A DNA stretch of 47,813 nt from Prorocentrum cordatum (GCA_963575745.1 CAUYUJ010019613.1:127574-175386); one strand, 5' to 3'; shown: positions 30,400 to 41,165, numbered from the stretch's first letter. Program-made: numbers and translations. The notes: generated by a model from the sequence alone, not told the origin.

Positions 30400-30872
30400 T
30401 CAGGCCAAAGGGTCCACAAGATAGATATCACAATCTTCCTCGCGCAACCTCCTGGAAGCACTTTCGCCAAACAGCCCGCTAGCATATGCTCGCTCTTGAC
30501 CCCCTTGACGCTGACCTCCTTCAATGACTGACGCAGCATGGCCGCCTCCAGGGAAAGCCTCATATCCGCCATAGATACCTTCTCCTTTACGATCGCGTCA
30601 TACAGGCTCTTGCAGTCGGTCGCCGATATGTATTTCACCGGGCAGGTGTCATGCACGATCTCGGCCACGTCCATCTCTGGGCATAGGATCTCCGCCAGGG
30701 TTGACCTCGCCCAAACCAGCATGCCCACAAATCTGCACAGGAGCAAGCCTCCGCCGATACCCAACGCAACGCACCTTGTACGCGCTGCCGTGGTCCTCGT
30801 TAATCTTCTCGCCACCAAGCAGTATGAGGCGTCCTCGCTGCGATCTGTGCTTCGGCAGGTTGTCGAAGGCAA
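30400..30872 (-). pseudogene. Copia RNase H
   Basis: The frame reads PVKYISATDCKSLYDAIVKEK (copia RNase H signature A-T-D-C-K-S-L-Y-D). SMADMRLSLEAAMLRQSLKE follows, then KSEHMLAGCLAKVL, where D-x-L-T/A-K is usual: the Asp of HMLADCLAK is Gly here. The open frame goes on to 30,015, but its last part duplicates the next frame out of phase. Confidence 0.82.
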
Positions 30873-31477
30873 TGTCGGTCACGTTGCTTGCAATGGTCTT
30901 CCACAGGCTCAGGCCAGCTGTGAACTTGATCAGTAGGTCGCCCCGCTTCTGGATTCTTCTGCCAGCTGCATCCCCGCCCTGTGGATCCTTCACCGTCGGA
31001 GCTCCCAGCGCCGATGCCAATCGGGATGCCTCGAACTCTTCTTCGAAACAAATCATTCGCGCAGCTCACTGCAGTTGCCCAACCTCCATGCGTTTGTCCT
31101 CGATGCTCTGCAGGGGCCAGTGCAATGCCAGGCGATTTGCTGCGCCCCCTGGAGACGCGCAGAGTCTGCACAGACTTTACATAGGCCTCCATGGCGACGC
31201 TGATGCTGACGCCCCTGTCTTGCCGATAGGCCCAGCCACAGAACGCTGCCTTCCCCTGCCTCGCGTACTTGACCTCGCCAAAGTCAATATCCTTCTGAAG
31301 GTCCTTCATGATCTTGGCGCCCTCAGGGTAGCCCTGCTCGATGCCCATGAGGAAGTCGTCAACGCGTAGACACATGATCCCTATGATCGCGTTATCCTTG
31401 CTGCGCTTGGTGAAGGTCGCGGGCTCGAAGCTCAGGCCAGCCCACCCAAGTTTCACGAGCGTCTCGCGCAGCGCCAC
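30800..31477 (-). pseudogene. Copia RT, catalytic part
   Basis: Motif C appears as IMCLRVDDFLMG, the copia YVDD box written RVDD. GYPEGAKIMKDLQKDIDFGEV and FCGWAYRQDRGVSISV follow, both typical of copia RT after the catalytic box. Upstream GLSFEPATFTKR matches the usual block preceding it. From about 31,130 on the minus strand the frame drifts into non-homologous residues, showing another indel. Confidence 0.82.
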
Positions 31478-31700
31478 GCACCAAGCACTTGCCGCATCGC
31501 TGGCCCCGCAGATGCTCTTGAAAAGCTTCAGCAGGTCGCCTGCCTTGACACCTGGAAAGGCACACTTCCCAAGGTTCGTCGGGATCCGAAAGTAGAGCTC
31601 GCGCGCGATCGCCTTGCCTTGTAGAAAGGCCCCCGTTCACATCTGCAACGACTAGTTTCAAGTTAAGGCTCGATGCGATGCTGCGCAGATGTAGCGTCAT
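31392..31700 (-). pseudogene. Copia RT, N-terminal part
   Basis: Contains LNLKLVVADVNGGLSTRQG, the motif A region of copia RT (usually xxDVxxAFLxG, with catalytic Asp), followed by a shifted frame. Confidence 0.65.
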
Positions 31701-32547
31701 CTGTGCTGAAACTGTAGGAGACTCTCAACGTAACTCGCCGTCGAACTCCTCCTCGTAGCCCCGTCCACATATTCTCGTCTTCGGCTCAAAGGTTGCAGGG
31801 CCGCCCAGACCACCGTGGAGCTCGGGATCTTGCCCGGGCTTATCTTCTCAACCGCTGCTCCTGATACGCGGGGGGCCGCATCGCACTTGCACCAAGTATT
31901 CGACTCCCCTGCATCTTCTTGACCTTAAGCTTGTCGTCGCCCAGCGTCTTCAGGTTGATCCCCTGACATGGTTAACCCTTGTCGGCTGCGTGCACATCCG
32001 CTCGGCCACGAATGCTTCAACCAGGAGCGGTGTCTCCGCCAGCTGCTTGACTGGCCCCGTCTGCCTCTTCGCACGCTTGATGCCGATGGGCATGTCGTCC
32101 AGCAGGAACTCCTTAAGCGTCGGGATGTTCCTGGCGATTGCTGCCCGATGCTGCCCCCGCTGTCAGTACTCGATATTGCTGTACCTTGTTGATATTCCGA
32201 CGCTGCTCTCGGCACTGCTGCCGACTTCTCTGCCTTACTGCGTTCACCCATATGCCTCTGGATAATGGCAGATGATTGAAGTTGAGCATCATCATTCTTG
32301 GTCTGATTGAACTTCAGGCCCTTCTTGACCGAATGCATCTCACCTCTGCGTTTCACCTCCCTGGGCTGCTCCGGCCCCTCCATGATCTCATCAGTGTTGC
32401 TGCCGTTTGGAGGTCCAGGCTGCGAGGCTGCAGGTTGCTGGTCACCTCCCGGTTCATCTTCAGTTCCTTCCTCCTTCATCGATGTGATATCCTAGATTAC
32501 TGCGATCGGCTGCTGCGCCACCACATCGTCGATGATCTGAGGGTCTG
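31701..32547 (-). pseudogene. Copia connector before RT, undefined
   Basis: The longest frame is 31,925-32,479 (Gln/Ser/Gly-rich, low complexity), the expected position of the linker between integrase and RT. No domain is seen, and decay is too far advanced to define it. Confidence 0.4.
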
Positions 32548-33456
32548 CTACCCAGTCCACCCTCGAGATGTTTTGAACCAGGTCGCGCGTGTCCAAGTTA
32601 ACAGTCGCCTCCTCTCAATATGATACCCTGGTGCCGGTTTGGGTAGTAGAGGTGCATTCCTGATGATGCCCAGCTGCCTCAGGTCGGTTTTGCCCTGGCC
32701 GCTTGATGCGACTGCTCCCAGGATGGTATCCCAGGCTTGGCGTGCTCGACGTAGCCGCGCTCGCAAATCCTCCTCTGCTTGGTCTTGATCAGCTGCTACT
32801 TGTTCGTGCTCATCGCCCTGCCTCTGCCGCATCGGCATCACGTCATTGTCGTGCACCACGTCCGATCGTCTCTTTCTGCTGTCCAAATGCTTCGGATGAC
32901 CCACACCACCTTGAGCTGGTGTTGCTCCTGGTGCGTCTTGTTGCCCCTGCACTGGCTGCTGCTGTGGAGCTTCTTGCTGTCCAGATAGCTGCCGAGGATA
33001 GTATTGCTGTCGTTCTGGAGGCTGATGATTGTGACATGTGTCTGGCTGTTGATCATGATGTTGGTCTGGCTGTTGATCAGGTGGTTGGTCTGGGTGCTGA
33101 GAATCTCGCGCTGGATTATACTGTTCCCCTCGAAAGTCTATGAAGCCTCTCTGTCCAGCTCGAGATCGGGCTGGTCCACCGTCTGAGAACAAGTCGGCGA
33201 ACTGCGTGGTCGTCACCTCGTGCTCGGTCGCTTTCCGCAGTAGACTCGGTGAGCTCAGAATCGGTATCCGCTTGTGAATCTGCCAGAAGCCATGCTCGTC
33301 TTTGCCCAGGCACCTGGCAGGTCCATGCCATCGGGTATGTAGATTTCTCTTTAGATGGTCCGATCGCCAGAACAATTCTCCTCGCTGGAAGGGCCCTGGC
33401 TGGGGCCTTGTCCTTGCCAGCACTGTCCGCCTCAGAGCAGATGAGTTAGCCGCCAT
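32548..33456 (-). pseudogene. Copia integrase C-terminal region and linker
   Basis: RTVLARTRPQPGPFQRGELFW then NLHTRWHGPARCLGKDEHG followed by IHKRIPILSSPSLLRKATE is the chromodomain-like or SH3-like end of a copia integrase. After it come a Gln/Asp/Pro-rich linker (repeats of DQQPDQ) and basic/acidic segments. It is the longest open copia frame (302 codons). Confidence 0.7.
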
Positions 33457-34230
33457 GAAAAAAAGGACTCCGAGCAGATCCGCTGAAAGTGTAGTCGATT
33501 CCAGAACGGTGCCCTTTCAGCTACCCTGGAAACTACTGCTGGGTCGTTCTCGGGATGCGCCAAACTCGCAGGTAGCCAATGTCCACCTCCCAGCACCCAC
33601 TGCTGTGGTGAAACGCCCGCTGAGCTAACCAGCTGGCTGAACCCGTCGGCCATGACCGACGCTGCAGCTGCAACGGAATCTTGACCACGAATTTCTCCAG
33701 CAGAGAAGACACTCGTCGCCATCCCCTTTAGGTAACGCATCTTCCTCTCGACCTTGCCCACCTGCCAGTGAGCTTCTGGCGCAGCGCTGTTGATCGCCAG
33801 GCCAAGGGTGTCTCGAACTCGCCCATGAAGATAGAGTCCTGGCCCTGCTCAACCAGTAGGTGGCCCAGCCCAGGTCAGCCATCCAAGCTCGAAAGCTTGC
33901 TTAGCCAACTGTGCTGCCGGCCTTGAACCAGGACACGCGTAGATAGCCACTGTAAAACCCGACGCAATCTCCACGATCACGAGCACCACGTGCATATTAT
34001 TGTCCATGCCGGGTATGATCATGAAACCCATGCCAATGGCCTCATTAAGGTCTCAAACATGTGGCTGGCATGCTGGAGGCCTCGCTGCCGTCCGAGCCTG
34101 CTCCGCACGCGCTGTGCATCGGAAGAGTCGCACTGCCTGCGCCGCTCGTCGGCCACCTCCACCGCGCTGCAAGCATCGTACCAATGACTCATTGTATGGG
34201 TCCGTGTGAATGGCTCTCGTGTATATTCTT
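33432..34230 (-). pseudogene. Copia integrase zinc-binding domain and core
   Basis: Spread over four frames. The IHESHSHGPIQ block (34,230 down) and AVRLFRCTARAEQAR supply the His pair and part of the Cys pair of the HHCC domain. GFMIIPGMDNNMHVVLVIVE then ASGFTVAIYACPGSRPAAQL (34,031 to 33,849) is the first strand pair of the catalytic core. MGKVERKMRYLKGMATSVF (33,761 down) matches the region with the last catalytic Glu, here KVERKMR. Order and spacing fit a copia integrase. Confidence 0.75.
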
Positions 34231-34459
34231 GATAGCTGCTCGCATAAGTGGCGGTACCGCCGCCCATTCCGCCATCTCGATGCCGTCGCCGCGCTTGCTG
34301 AAGATCGTCGCTGCGCTCGCGTGCATGGGCGCCCCCACCTCTGCAGGATTGGACTCGATCTCGTCTGGCTCGACGCCCTCGAAGTTGTTGGCGCACCTGG
34401 CGCGCCCACCGCGGTGCTTCTCTGCGCCCCGCCGCTTCTCGATGCCGCCCATGATCGCC

Positions 34460-35116
34460 CTAACCAGGTTGGCCGCCCATTTGCCGAGACTCCATGCTGT
34501 TCCCTTCGGCCCGTTCATCGCGCTCGCGCTCGCGCGCGCGGTCGCACCTGACGTCGTTCAGCTCGGCGCCTAGCACGATGGCCGCAGTCAGGGGCCGCGT
34601 CGGCTTCTTGACGGGGCTGCTGCCTTCGGCGCACTGGTGCGTCATCGTGGCCACAAGGTCTGAGCCGAGCCACGGCATGAGCTTCCACGCCTTGGATGTC
34701 AGCGTGCCCCCCAGTAGCACGCGCGCTCCTCGACGCTTGCAGTTGGGCCAGATCTGCTCGACAAACCGCGGGTGCCCCATGGCAGTCGCTAGCTTCATCA
34801 CCCTCGTCTTCCGCGGAAACATGTGCGATCTGCTCTTGAACGGGTCGCATGGGAAACCCACGATAGCCATGCGCGGGTCGCCCTCGCCCAGCTGCCCCAG
34901 CACTTTCTGATCTGACTTACTGTCCAGTAGGTCGCCCCTTATCAGGACGCCCCTTGGTCTCGTAGTAGGGCGCCGCCGCTGCTGAGCTTCAGACGTGGCC
35001 GCCATGCCATCAGCGTAGAGCTCACATATGATAGGCCGCTTCACCTCGGGGCCCGTCGCAGTGTCTCCGCGACCTGATGGCGCTGGTCCGGCTCGCCCTG
35101 CAACTCTTTCTCCCAC
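34460..35116 (-). pseudogene. Methyltransferase-like domain inside copia polyprotein
   Basis: A 218-codon frame. Residues 60-90 (GDLLDSKSDQKVLGQLGEGD, then PRMAIVGFPC) have the shape of a nucleotide-binding strand followed by a Pro-Cys motif as in cytosine-C5 methyltransferases (motif IV, PC). Residues 131-145 (ARVLLGGTLTSKAW) fit the later strand that usually reads ENPxxSxAW. Residues 160-176 (HQCAEGSSPVKKPTRPL) resemble a block conserved in related dinoflagellate retroelement proteins. ENP is lost (GGT). I know similar segments from dinoflagellate copia-like polyproteins. Enzyme activity is unproven, and this copy is decayed. Confidence 0.5.
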
Positions 35117-35427
35117 GCCTCAAGATGTTTCCTCTGATTTCGCCGTTGGATGCCTTTGTCTATCTCTTGCACCTCCGCGGCCAAATGTCGATCTCATCCG
35201 TCGTGACTGATGGCATTATGTCGGTCGTTTCTGTATTCGGCCAGTCCTTGAGAGAGATCGTCAGGCGCCCCTTCTCGGTCTTGTTGAGCGGCGCCCCGCG
35301 CTTGTTGATCGCCTTGAAGTCCGCCTTCCGCTCCTTAGCGCACAGCGCTGTCTAGCTCCTCCAGCTGGCGGATGCTTGCTGAGCAGCACCGGCGCCTTCG
35401 ATTTCGGCAACCTCTGGAAACGTGGAT

Positions 35428-36819
35428 TCAGGCCCCTGCAAGCCCAGCTCTCACCTCCTGAGGGCCTTCTGCCATAACCGGGGCGCTATCACTCGCGCCT
35501 CGGAAGCGCATGGATGAGCCCCTCATCCTCGCAGTGGCCCTGCTGTCCTCAGCGTGGCCGCCCAACGCTAGTGGGCCTCCGCATCCACGTAGGCACGCCG
35601 TGCCCAGTACAGCATGCCCATCTGGAATAAGTCCTTTCCTTTTCGCGTGGGCCTCGGTCTCCTCCAGCCCCTCGTAGTCCACCTGCAGGCAAGATGATGG
35701 CACGCGATCCTCTGTGGACCTGTAGCACGTGTCCGTTCTGCGCCCCGTTCACAACCATGTCGGTCGCACTCCATGAGGCTGGCGCTCGCAGGTGCCCCTC
35801 ACAATGTCTCGTAGTTCCGACGTACTGTCCCACGATGCTTGGCACAGGTCGCACGCCCGGTTCCTGAGCCCCTGCGGTGCCATCTCCATCGCGATGCGCA
35901 TGAGCTGGCGGATAACGCGCAGTGCCCAGTCCGCACACCAATCCACGCGATCGCTGCAGGCTGCTTCCATGTTCTCACAGCTGACCCATAAAGCTGCGAT
36001 CTGCGCTGCCCGACCTTTGATATTCTGTAGGTCTGCCGCAGCGTTATCTTCTGAATAATCGGTGCTCGATCTGCTGGGCCGTGTCTGTCCCGATCCAGAT
36101 CCTGGCGCTTGGTCATCACTGCCCTCGGGATCTCGCGCGCCTCGGTCGTCTCCAAATGCTGGCGCCGCCCTGGTGCTCACGATCTGATTGTCGGTCTCGA
36201 TCCCCGCCTTCGCCAGACTCGTGATCTCCCCCATTGTGGTCTCCATGTTCGCCAGCTGACCATTCGCGATGTGGATGGCAGTCACGCCCATTGAGCTATC
36301 CGCCATCAGTAGCTGCACCGCCGTCGCCATCGCAAACCCAGCACGTCGTAGAAAACCCCCAGGTCGCCCGCGGAAGCCTCGGCCACCACCTCGTCCTCAA
36401 CGCTGCAGGCTGCTCGACGATCCACCACCTGATGGCCATGTCTTCTCGCGCTCAGGGTCTCCTTTCCAGCGGCCCTTCTTGCGCCGCGCATTGCACTCCG
36501 TGCGCTCCTTTATCTGATTTAGCTTCTCTTCGGCTTCCTTGCCGCCCATCTCGATGGATCCTTGCACGTTGATGTTGGCCACCCAGCCTCGATTAGACAT
36601 GCTCTGCGCAAACCCCTCCGGGGCCTGCTTGCAGTTGGGCTCGCGACATGTCCGCCCAGCCTTCCACCCGAGACGCTGTGCCTCAGCCGCCAGAGCTTCG
36701 CACTCCCCCTGGCTGGTCTCCACGGGGCCGACCTCGTCAATCACCCCCTCGAACTCGTCGATGCCGACTGCCAGCGCGTCGCAACCTTCACCGCTCAGAA
36801 GCCCGTCCTCGTCGCGCAC
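35428..36819 (-). pseudogene. Copia gag C-terminal/protease region, undefined
   Basis: Three main frames (36,397-36,819; 35,749-36,330; 35,428-35,941). The first has TCREPNCKQAPEGF, possibly a broken zinc-knuckle-like stretch. The second is Ala/Asp-rich. The third contains GSSMRFRGASDSAP, perhaps protease-adjacent. I do not see a clean D-S/T-G protease site. Confidence 0.4.
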
Positions 36820-36906
36820 GCCACACTCGCATCCGAGTAGGGCTTCCTCCTCGCCATCGTCGCAGTCCGCTGGGCATGCCCCATAACGTCCGTGACCGCG
36901 ATCGTC

Positions 36907-37743
36907 TCAACACGTCGTGTCCAGCTGGATGAGCATCGCCGCCGCCACGTCATCCAATATGCACTCATTGCTGCACTGCCCGAGAATAGCCTTGTGTTCG
37001 GCCATGCTGGCATTGGCCAACTTTAGTAGGAAGTACGCCCGCAGGTCTTCGCTCACTGTCGCACTCGCTGATAGAGACCTGAGCCGCTCATACTTCTTCT
37101 CCCGCCTCGAGATGTAGCCCTGCACACATTCCGACCTGTTGCGCACACCTTTGAAGAAGCACTCCTCGAAAGCTTGCTGCTTCTGTAGTGGGGCGATCCT
37201 CTCGCACGCTCGTCGCACTGTTGCCACCACCAGCTTCAATGCAGGTGGGTCTTCACCTGCTTTGTCCAACACGGCTTGCGTCGCAATCTCGCCCCCCTTC
37301 TTCGCGAGGTTCCACGCTCGCCCATTTAGAGAATCATTGAGCTTGATCGCGTAGAGCTTATGCAGCTTCTCTTCGCCCGCATAACAGCCGGGGATCGCGC
37401 ACTCCTCGAACTCCTCGCCGTAGGCTGGGTCGCCGCTGTAGTGTGCGACGCCCTCTTCTTCCACGGAGACGGGTCCGTCGTTGGGCTGCTGTTGCCTGGT
37501 GACCATCTTGTCTGTAGAGATGGCATTGCCGTCTATGATGATAGTGCCGCCGTCTCTGAAGATGGCGCCGCCGTCTCTGAAGATGGCGTCTCCGTCCAGC
37601 GCGTGGTAGATATCGTTGTCCCTGCTGCTGTCCGGGTCGTGGCAACGATTCTCGGCCAGGCTGCAGGTGATGATGTTCAGCGTGTTGATCGCTGATGGGA
37701 GTGCGCAGTGGTAAAGCACTACGAGAATCTTGAGCGCCAGCAT
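36907..37743 (-). pseudogene. Copia gag-like protein
   Basis: The nominal frame begins at a TTG at 37,791, inside the candidate LTR. The first ATG in frame, at about 37,743, gives a hydrophobic start (MLALKILVVLYHCALPSAI). The central part has EEFEECAIPGCYAGEEKLHK and LNGRAWNLAKKGGEIATQAV, followed by helical blocks RRACERIAPLQKQQAFEEC, SRREKKYERLRSLSASATV and RAYFLLKLANASMAEHKAIL, the all-helical pattern of copia gag (UBN2/gag-pre type). The next zinc-binding part is out of frame. Confidence 0.65.
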
Positions 37744-37763
37744 ATATATGCACGGCCGCTCAC

Positions 37764-37914
37764 AATATGAATCTCGTATCCCCGTACTCAATCTCAGGCG
37801 TGAATAGGTGCGTCCACCCTCCCGCCCAACTTATGATCCATAACGGCCACCGGCGGAAGGGAAATATAATTCATTACCATCCTAAATATCACATCCTCGC
37901 CCGACTGATTTTCA
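37764..37914 (-). repeat. Candidate 5' LTR of copia element
   Basis: Partner of 28,954-29,111. Its outer end touches a long (TCC)n tract directly. The gag frame starts just inside it. I could not identify a primer-binding site. Confidence 0.5.
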
Positions 37915-38165
37915 CCCTCCCCCTCCTCCTCCTCCTCCTCCTCCTCCTCCTCCTCCTCCTCCTCCTCCTCCTCCTCCTCCTCCTCCTCCTCCTCCTCCTC
38001 CTCCTCCTCCCTCCTCCTCCTCCTCCTCCTCCTCCTCTCCTCTATGAGTATCCTCCTCCTCTCTCCTCCTCCCTCCCTCCTCCGCCTCATCCTTCTCCTC
38101 CTCCCCCCCCCCCTCCTCCTCCTCCTCCTCCTCCTCCTCCTCCTCCTCCTCCTCCTCCTCCTGGT
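37915..38165. repeat. (TCC)n microsatellite
   Basis: Two long TCC runs (37,920-38,040 and 38,094-38,162) with a short mixed interval. Poly-Leu, poly-Pro, poly-Glu and poly-Gly frames come from the repeat. Confidence 0.96.
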
Positions 38166-38179
38166 TCCCCCCTCCTGGA

Positions 38180-38325
38180 CCCCCTCCTCCCCCCCCCGTC
38201 CTCCCGCAGGCCGCAGGCTGCACGCCGCAGGCCGCGGGGCGGGGCTGGCGAGCGGGCGCCTCTGGGCGCGCCAAGAGCTCGCTGAGAAGCGCGTAGCCGT
38301 CGTTGCGCACGTACTCCATACCCTC
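38180..38325 (-). CDS. Exon-like island, possibly Tpt1/KptA-like
   Basis: On minus, a long pyrimidine tract ends in CTCTCCCTCGCAG at 38,326. A sequence of ordinary composition follows, reading EGMEYVRNDGYALLSELLARPE and then an Ala/Pro-rich stretch. The R-x-D-G-Y-x-x-x-x-E-L-L pattern resembles the N-terminal part of RNA 2'-phosphotransferases (Tpt1/KptA, where an ADGY/F-V/A-x-x-x-x-L-L block is conserved). The match covers only about 15 residues and no catalytic residues are included, so the assignment is weak. The 3' end of the exon is not defined. Confidence 0.28.
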
Positions 38326-38448
38326 CTGCGAGGGAGAGCGAGGGGCAAGGAGGGGGGGACGGGAGGGGGGGAGAGGCAGGAGGGGGCAGGATGGGGGGAA
38401 GGGACGCGGGGGGAGGGCAACGAGGGGGAGGAGGGAAGGAGGAGGAGA

Positions 38449-38479
<31 letters not shown>

Positions 38480-38540
38480 GGAGGAGGCGAGGCGGCGGCA
38501 GCGGAGGAGGAAGAGGAGGAGCCAGAACCCAAATCGACTG
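38326..38540. repeat. Purine-rich GGGAGG/GGAGGA tract
   Basis: G/A-only runs on plus. On minus it is the pyrimidine tract upstream of the exon-like island. Confidence 0.85.
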
Positions 38541-38995
38541 GTCAACGAAACACCGAAGACGCCCGAAAAATCTGAACCACGCGGGACCATGCCACCGAAA
38601 CCGAATCGGCGCGACCGAACGAGAAAGCCAGTAGGCATGGCCCCAATGGGTTGCCTGTGTGGCGCCACGTTGCGCAGAGTGCACGGCTCAAGCGGCGGGG
38701 ACTCACCAAGCACCTCCTGCGGCGGAGGAGGGGGAGGAGGAGCGGAAGACGAGGAAGCAGGGTGGAGAGGGGAGACGAGCGACACGCCCATTCTGGGGTG
38801 AAGCACCGAAAGCAGCTTGGCCAGATCAGCCAGGTTGTTTCCTTTTGGGGCGCTCCTCCGTCGAGAAGCCCTGACATCCCTGCCGAAGCTTGCACCTGGG
38901 GCCCACGCGCAATCCGGGTGAGAAGGAAGCGCAACATCGGCAGACGAGCGCATGCCCGACCTGCACGACTCGGTGGCCTCGCTCGAAGAAGCAAC
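38541..38995. other. No clear gene
   Basis: Open frames on both strands with no recognisable domain, plus a short GGAGGA run near 38,720-38,750. It may hold the extreme 3' remnant of LINE-C. Confidence 0.35.
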
Positions 38996-39985
38996 TCATG
39001 TCGATGAGGGGGGGGTCGGCACGACCGCGCTCACAGGCGGCTCACCCGACACAGCCTCCTCCCCGTCGACCTGAAGGGCGGACGCGGCCAAGAGCGCAAG
39101 CCCTACCGTGGCGTCCGCTCCCTCGTGAAAGAAACGCCCCCACCTCCTGGCATCCTCCAGGTACAAGGCCGCTCCGAGCCCGCGCTCGGGCGTTGGCTCA
39201 CACAGTCCGCGCGAACGATTCCGAAGAGAGCGAAGCGTGAGCCCAGTGCAAGCTGAACGATTGCACTCCTTGCAGCGCACCACGCTAGTGTCCAGAAAAC
39301 GTACAATATGATGCTGGGACGATTCTAGGAGTGCCGCTCGCGGGCCGCTGGCAAGCCGTTTGCCCCGCTCCTGGCTACAGAGACCAAGCGCCGCAATTCT
39401 GGCCACAGCCAGTCCCAGGCAACGAGCATGAGACTGCGCGGCCCCGACCTGGAGACCAAACCCGTCGACGTACTTCTCTGGCAACGCGTGGGAGAGGGCC
39501 CCGAAGCGGGCAAAATAATCTGCCCGCGCATTCCCTTGCACGTCTAACACTGACGCTCCTTTTTCCAGCGCGCCGACGATCGTGAGGTGCGACGGGACCC
39601 AAGCAAAATCAGGCCGACCTTTTTCTGCCACAGCATGAAATAGCGAGCGCCACACGCATGGGCAGGTGCCTCTGGAAGAGGCGAGGCCAAGGTTCCACCC
39701 TCGACCTTCCTGCACAAAGCTGCGCAAATCACTGACAATCAACCGCGCGCCTGGAAAGAGATGCACAGCTCGGAGGCCCACCACTCTCAGCTCTGCCGAC
39801 GGACTGCAAAACTCCCGGAAGGCCGCCACATGCTGCTCTGAGTGGCACGCCGCGGACATCCACCTGCACGCAGCTCCAGCCGCCACGAGTGTACTCGGAA
39901 GTTCAGTTCCCGAACCCCGAGCCGTCCGCGTAGACGACACCACCCCATCCTGCCCGATTCGACGACCAATCACCCCAGAACGCAA
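38996..39985 (-). pseudogene. LINE-C RNase H C-terminal part and tail
   Basis: Contains ARLIVSDLRSFVQEGRGW (the middle catalytic Asp block), PDFAWVPSHLTIVG and VQGNARADYFARFGALSHAL (the last catalytic block, GNxxADxxA). A long tail with RCKECNRSACTGL (CxxC) follows, corresponding to the Cys tail of LINE-A. The first RNase H strand (YADGSG) lies in the previous frame at 39,903-40,550, so an indel splits the domain at about 39,910-39,960. Confidence 0.78.
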
Positions 39986-40550
39986 TTGGCGTGGAGTCAG
40001 GGACGGGAGCGGTCAAGCTGGTTTCGACAGGAAGGCCGATCGCAATATCAAACCTGTCCCAGCACGTACCGAATCCTGAAAAACCCTTCTCTCTCAGCAA
40101 CCCTTCCGCGACAAAAAGAGAGTCCGATAAGGGCTGCTCCTCCTCCTCCTCCTCCTCCTCCTCCTCCTCCTCCTCCTCCTCCTCCTCCTCCTCCTCCTCC
40201 TCCTCCTCCTCCTCCTCCCCATGGCAGGCCAGGAGGGGGGCACAATCAAAGAGCTCATGCCCCACGGTGCCATGCGGGGCGCCGCAGGCCTGGCACGTGG
40301 GTGAGGCTTCAAGCCCATGGCGATGGTGCCGCTCTCGGGGCCAACGCGCTCTTGGCCAGATCGTTCGCAGGCCGCCGGCCGCCCCGCGTCGGACCCCTCC
40401 CTTCTTCCGCAAGCATGCCCTCAAGCACCGGTGCCACAATCGGAGACCACCAGGATTGCGGTCGGGACGGTGCTCCCAAATGTGCCGATGCTGCCAGCGC
40501 TCAATACCAGCTATCAGGAACTGCTTGAAATCTCTCGGAGGGGCGGGCAA
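39903..40550 (-). pseudogene. LINE-C Cys linker, in-frame poly-Glu, RNase H start
   Basis: PTCQACGAPHGTVGHELFDC is the CxxC...H...C linker motif. LLACHG follows, then 28 consecutive Glu codons from a (GGA)n run (40,219-40,136), then QPLSDSLFVAEGLL, and finally GDWSSNRAGWGGVVYADGSGF, where YADGSG is the first RNase H strand with catalytic Asp. The repeat keeps the frame open on both sides. Confidence 0.78.
40136..40219. repeat. (TCC)n tract within LINE-C coding region
   Basis: 28 uninterrupted units, in frame with the LINE on the minus strand (GAG = Glu). Confidence 0.97.
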
Positions 40551-40673
40551 AGAATGCGTAGTCTTAAGTCAGGCATGTCCCCCTACAGGCGGATTTGGGA
40601 CGAAAAAAACAAAATACTCAAAAAGTGCCCCAAAATGGTTAAAAATAATCAAAAAATCGTCCCCATGCGATTT

Positions 40674-41165
40674 TCATATCATTTTTTGAACATTCACCCT
40701 GTAGAGAGGCGTGCCCGACTCAAGCGTAGTCCCCAGATCATCCTGGACAAGGGTGGAGGAGACCATGGACCACCCGAGACGCCTGAGAATTAGAAAAACA
40801 CTGGGCAGCGGACCCCGGACCCCACGCCACGCAGATATGGTCACCAAGCGAGGCCCCAAGAGCCGCCAAGCCCTTTCCAAGTTTCCCGAGGGAAAAGACT
40901 GATCCCAGGTAGCCCGCACACACTGCATGACGGGCTCAAGCCCGCAATGAAAAACAGGATCCGAAAAACGATCCGTCTGAGTGCCTAAGAATAAAGCGAT
41001 GCCACTGCTGCTGGCTCCAACAAGGGATGCGGCCGCGTGCCGGAGCTCGCGCAAGCGGGCATCAAGGGCCCCAGAGACTGCCGCGCCATGAGCGACCGAA
41101 CAAATCAGGCCAGTCCTCCACAAGCAGGGAAAGCACTCTGTGCCAGCGCTGTCGGAGTCTTCCAA
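40674..41165 (-). pseudogene. LINE-C RT thumb/connection
   Basis: A frame with helical blocks (ALDARLRELRHAAASLVG, RVRATWDQ-like) downstream of the RT palm. No catalytic motif. Its start overlaps the end of the palm frame in another phase. Confidence 0.55.

Larger units (their letters stand above)
28954..37914 (-). mobile_element. Degenerate Ty1/copia LTR retrotransposon
   Basis: Minus-strand order is gag (37,743-36,907), undefined gag C-terminal and protease region (36,819-35,428), methyltransferase-like domain (35,116-34,460), integrase (34,230-33,432), integrase C-terminal region (33,456-32,548), RT (31,700-30,800), RNase H (30,872-30,400) and membrane-anchored tail (30,228-29,542). Integrase before RT is diagnostic of copia rather than gypsy. 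Coding is split into at least ten frames, so the copy is dead. Flanking ~150-bp direct repeats are the candidate LTRs. Confidence 0.85.
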
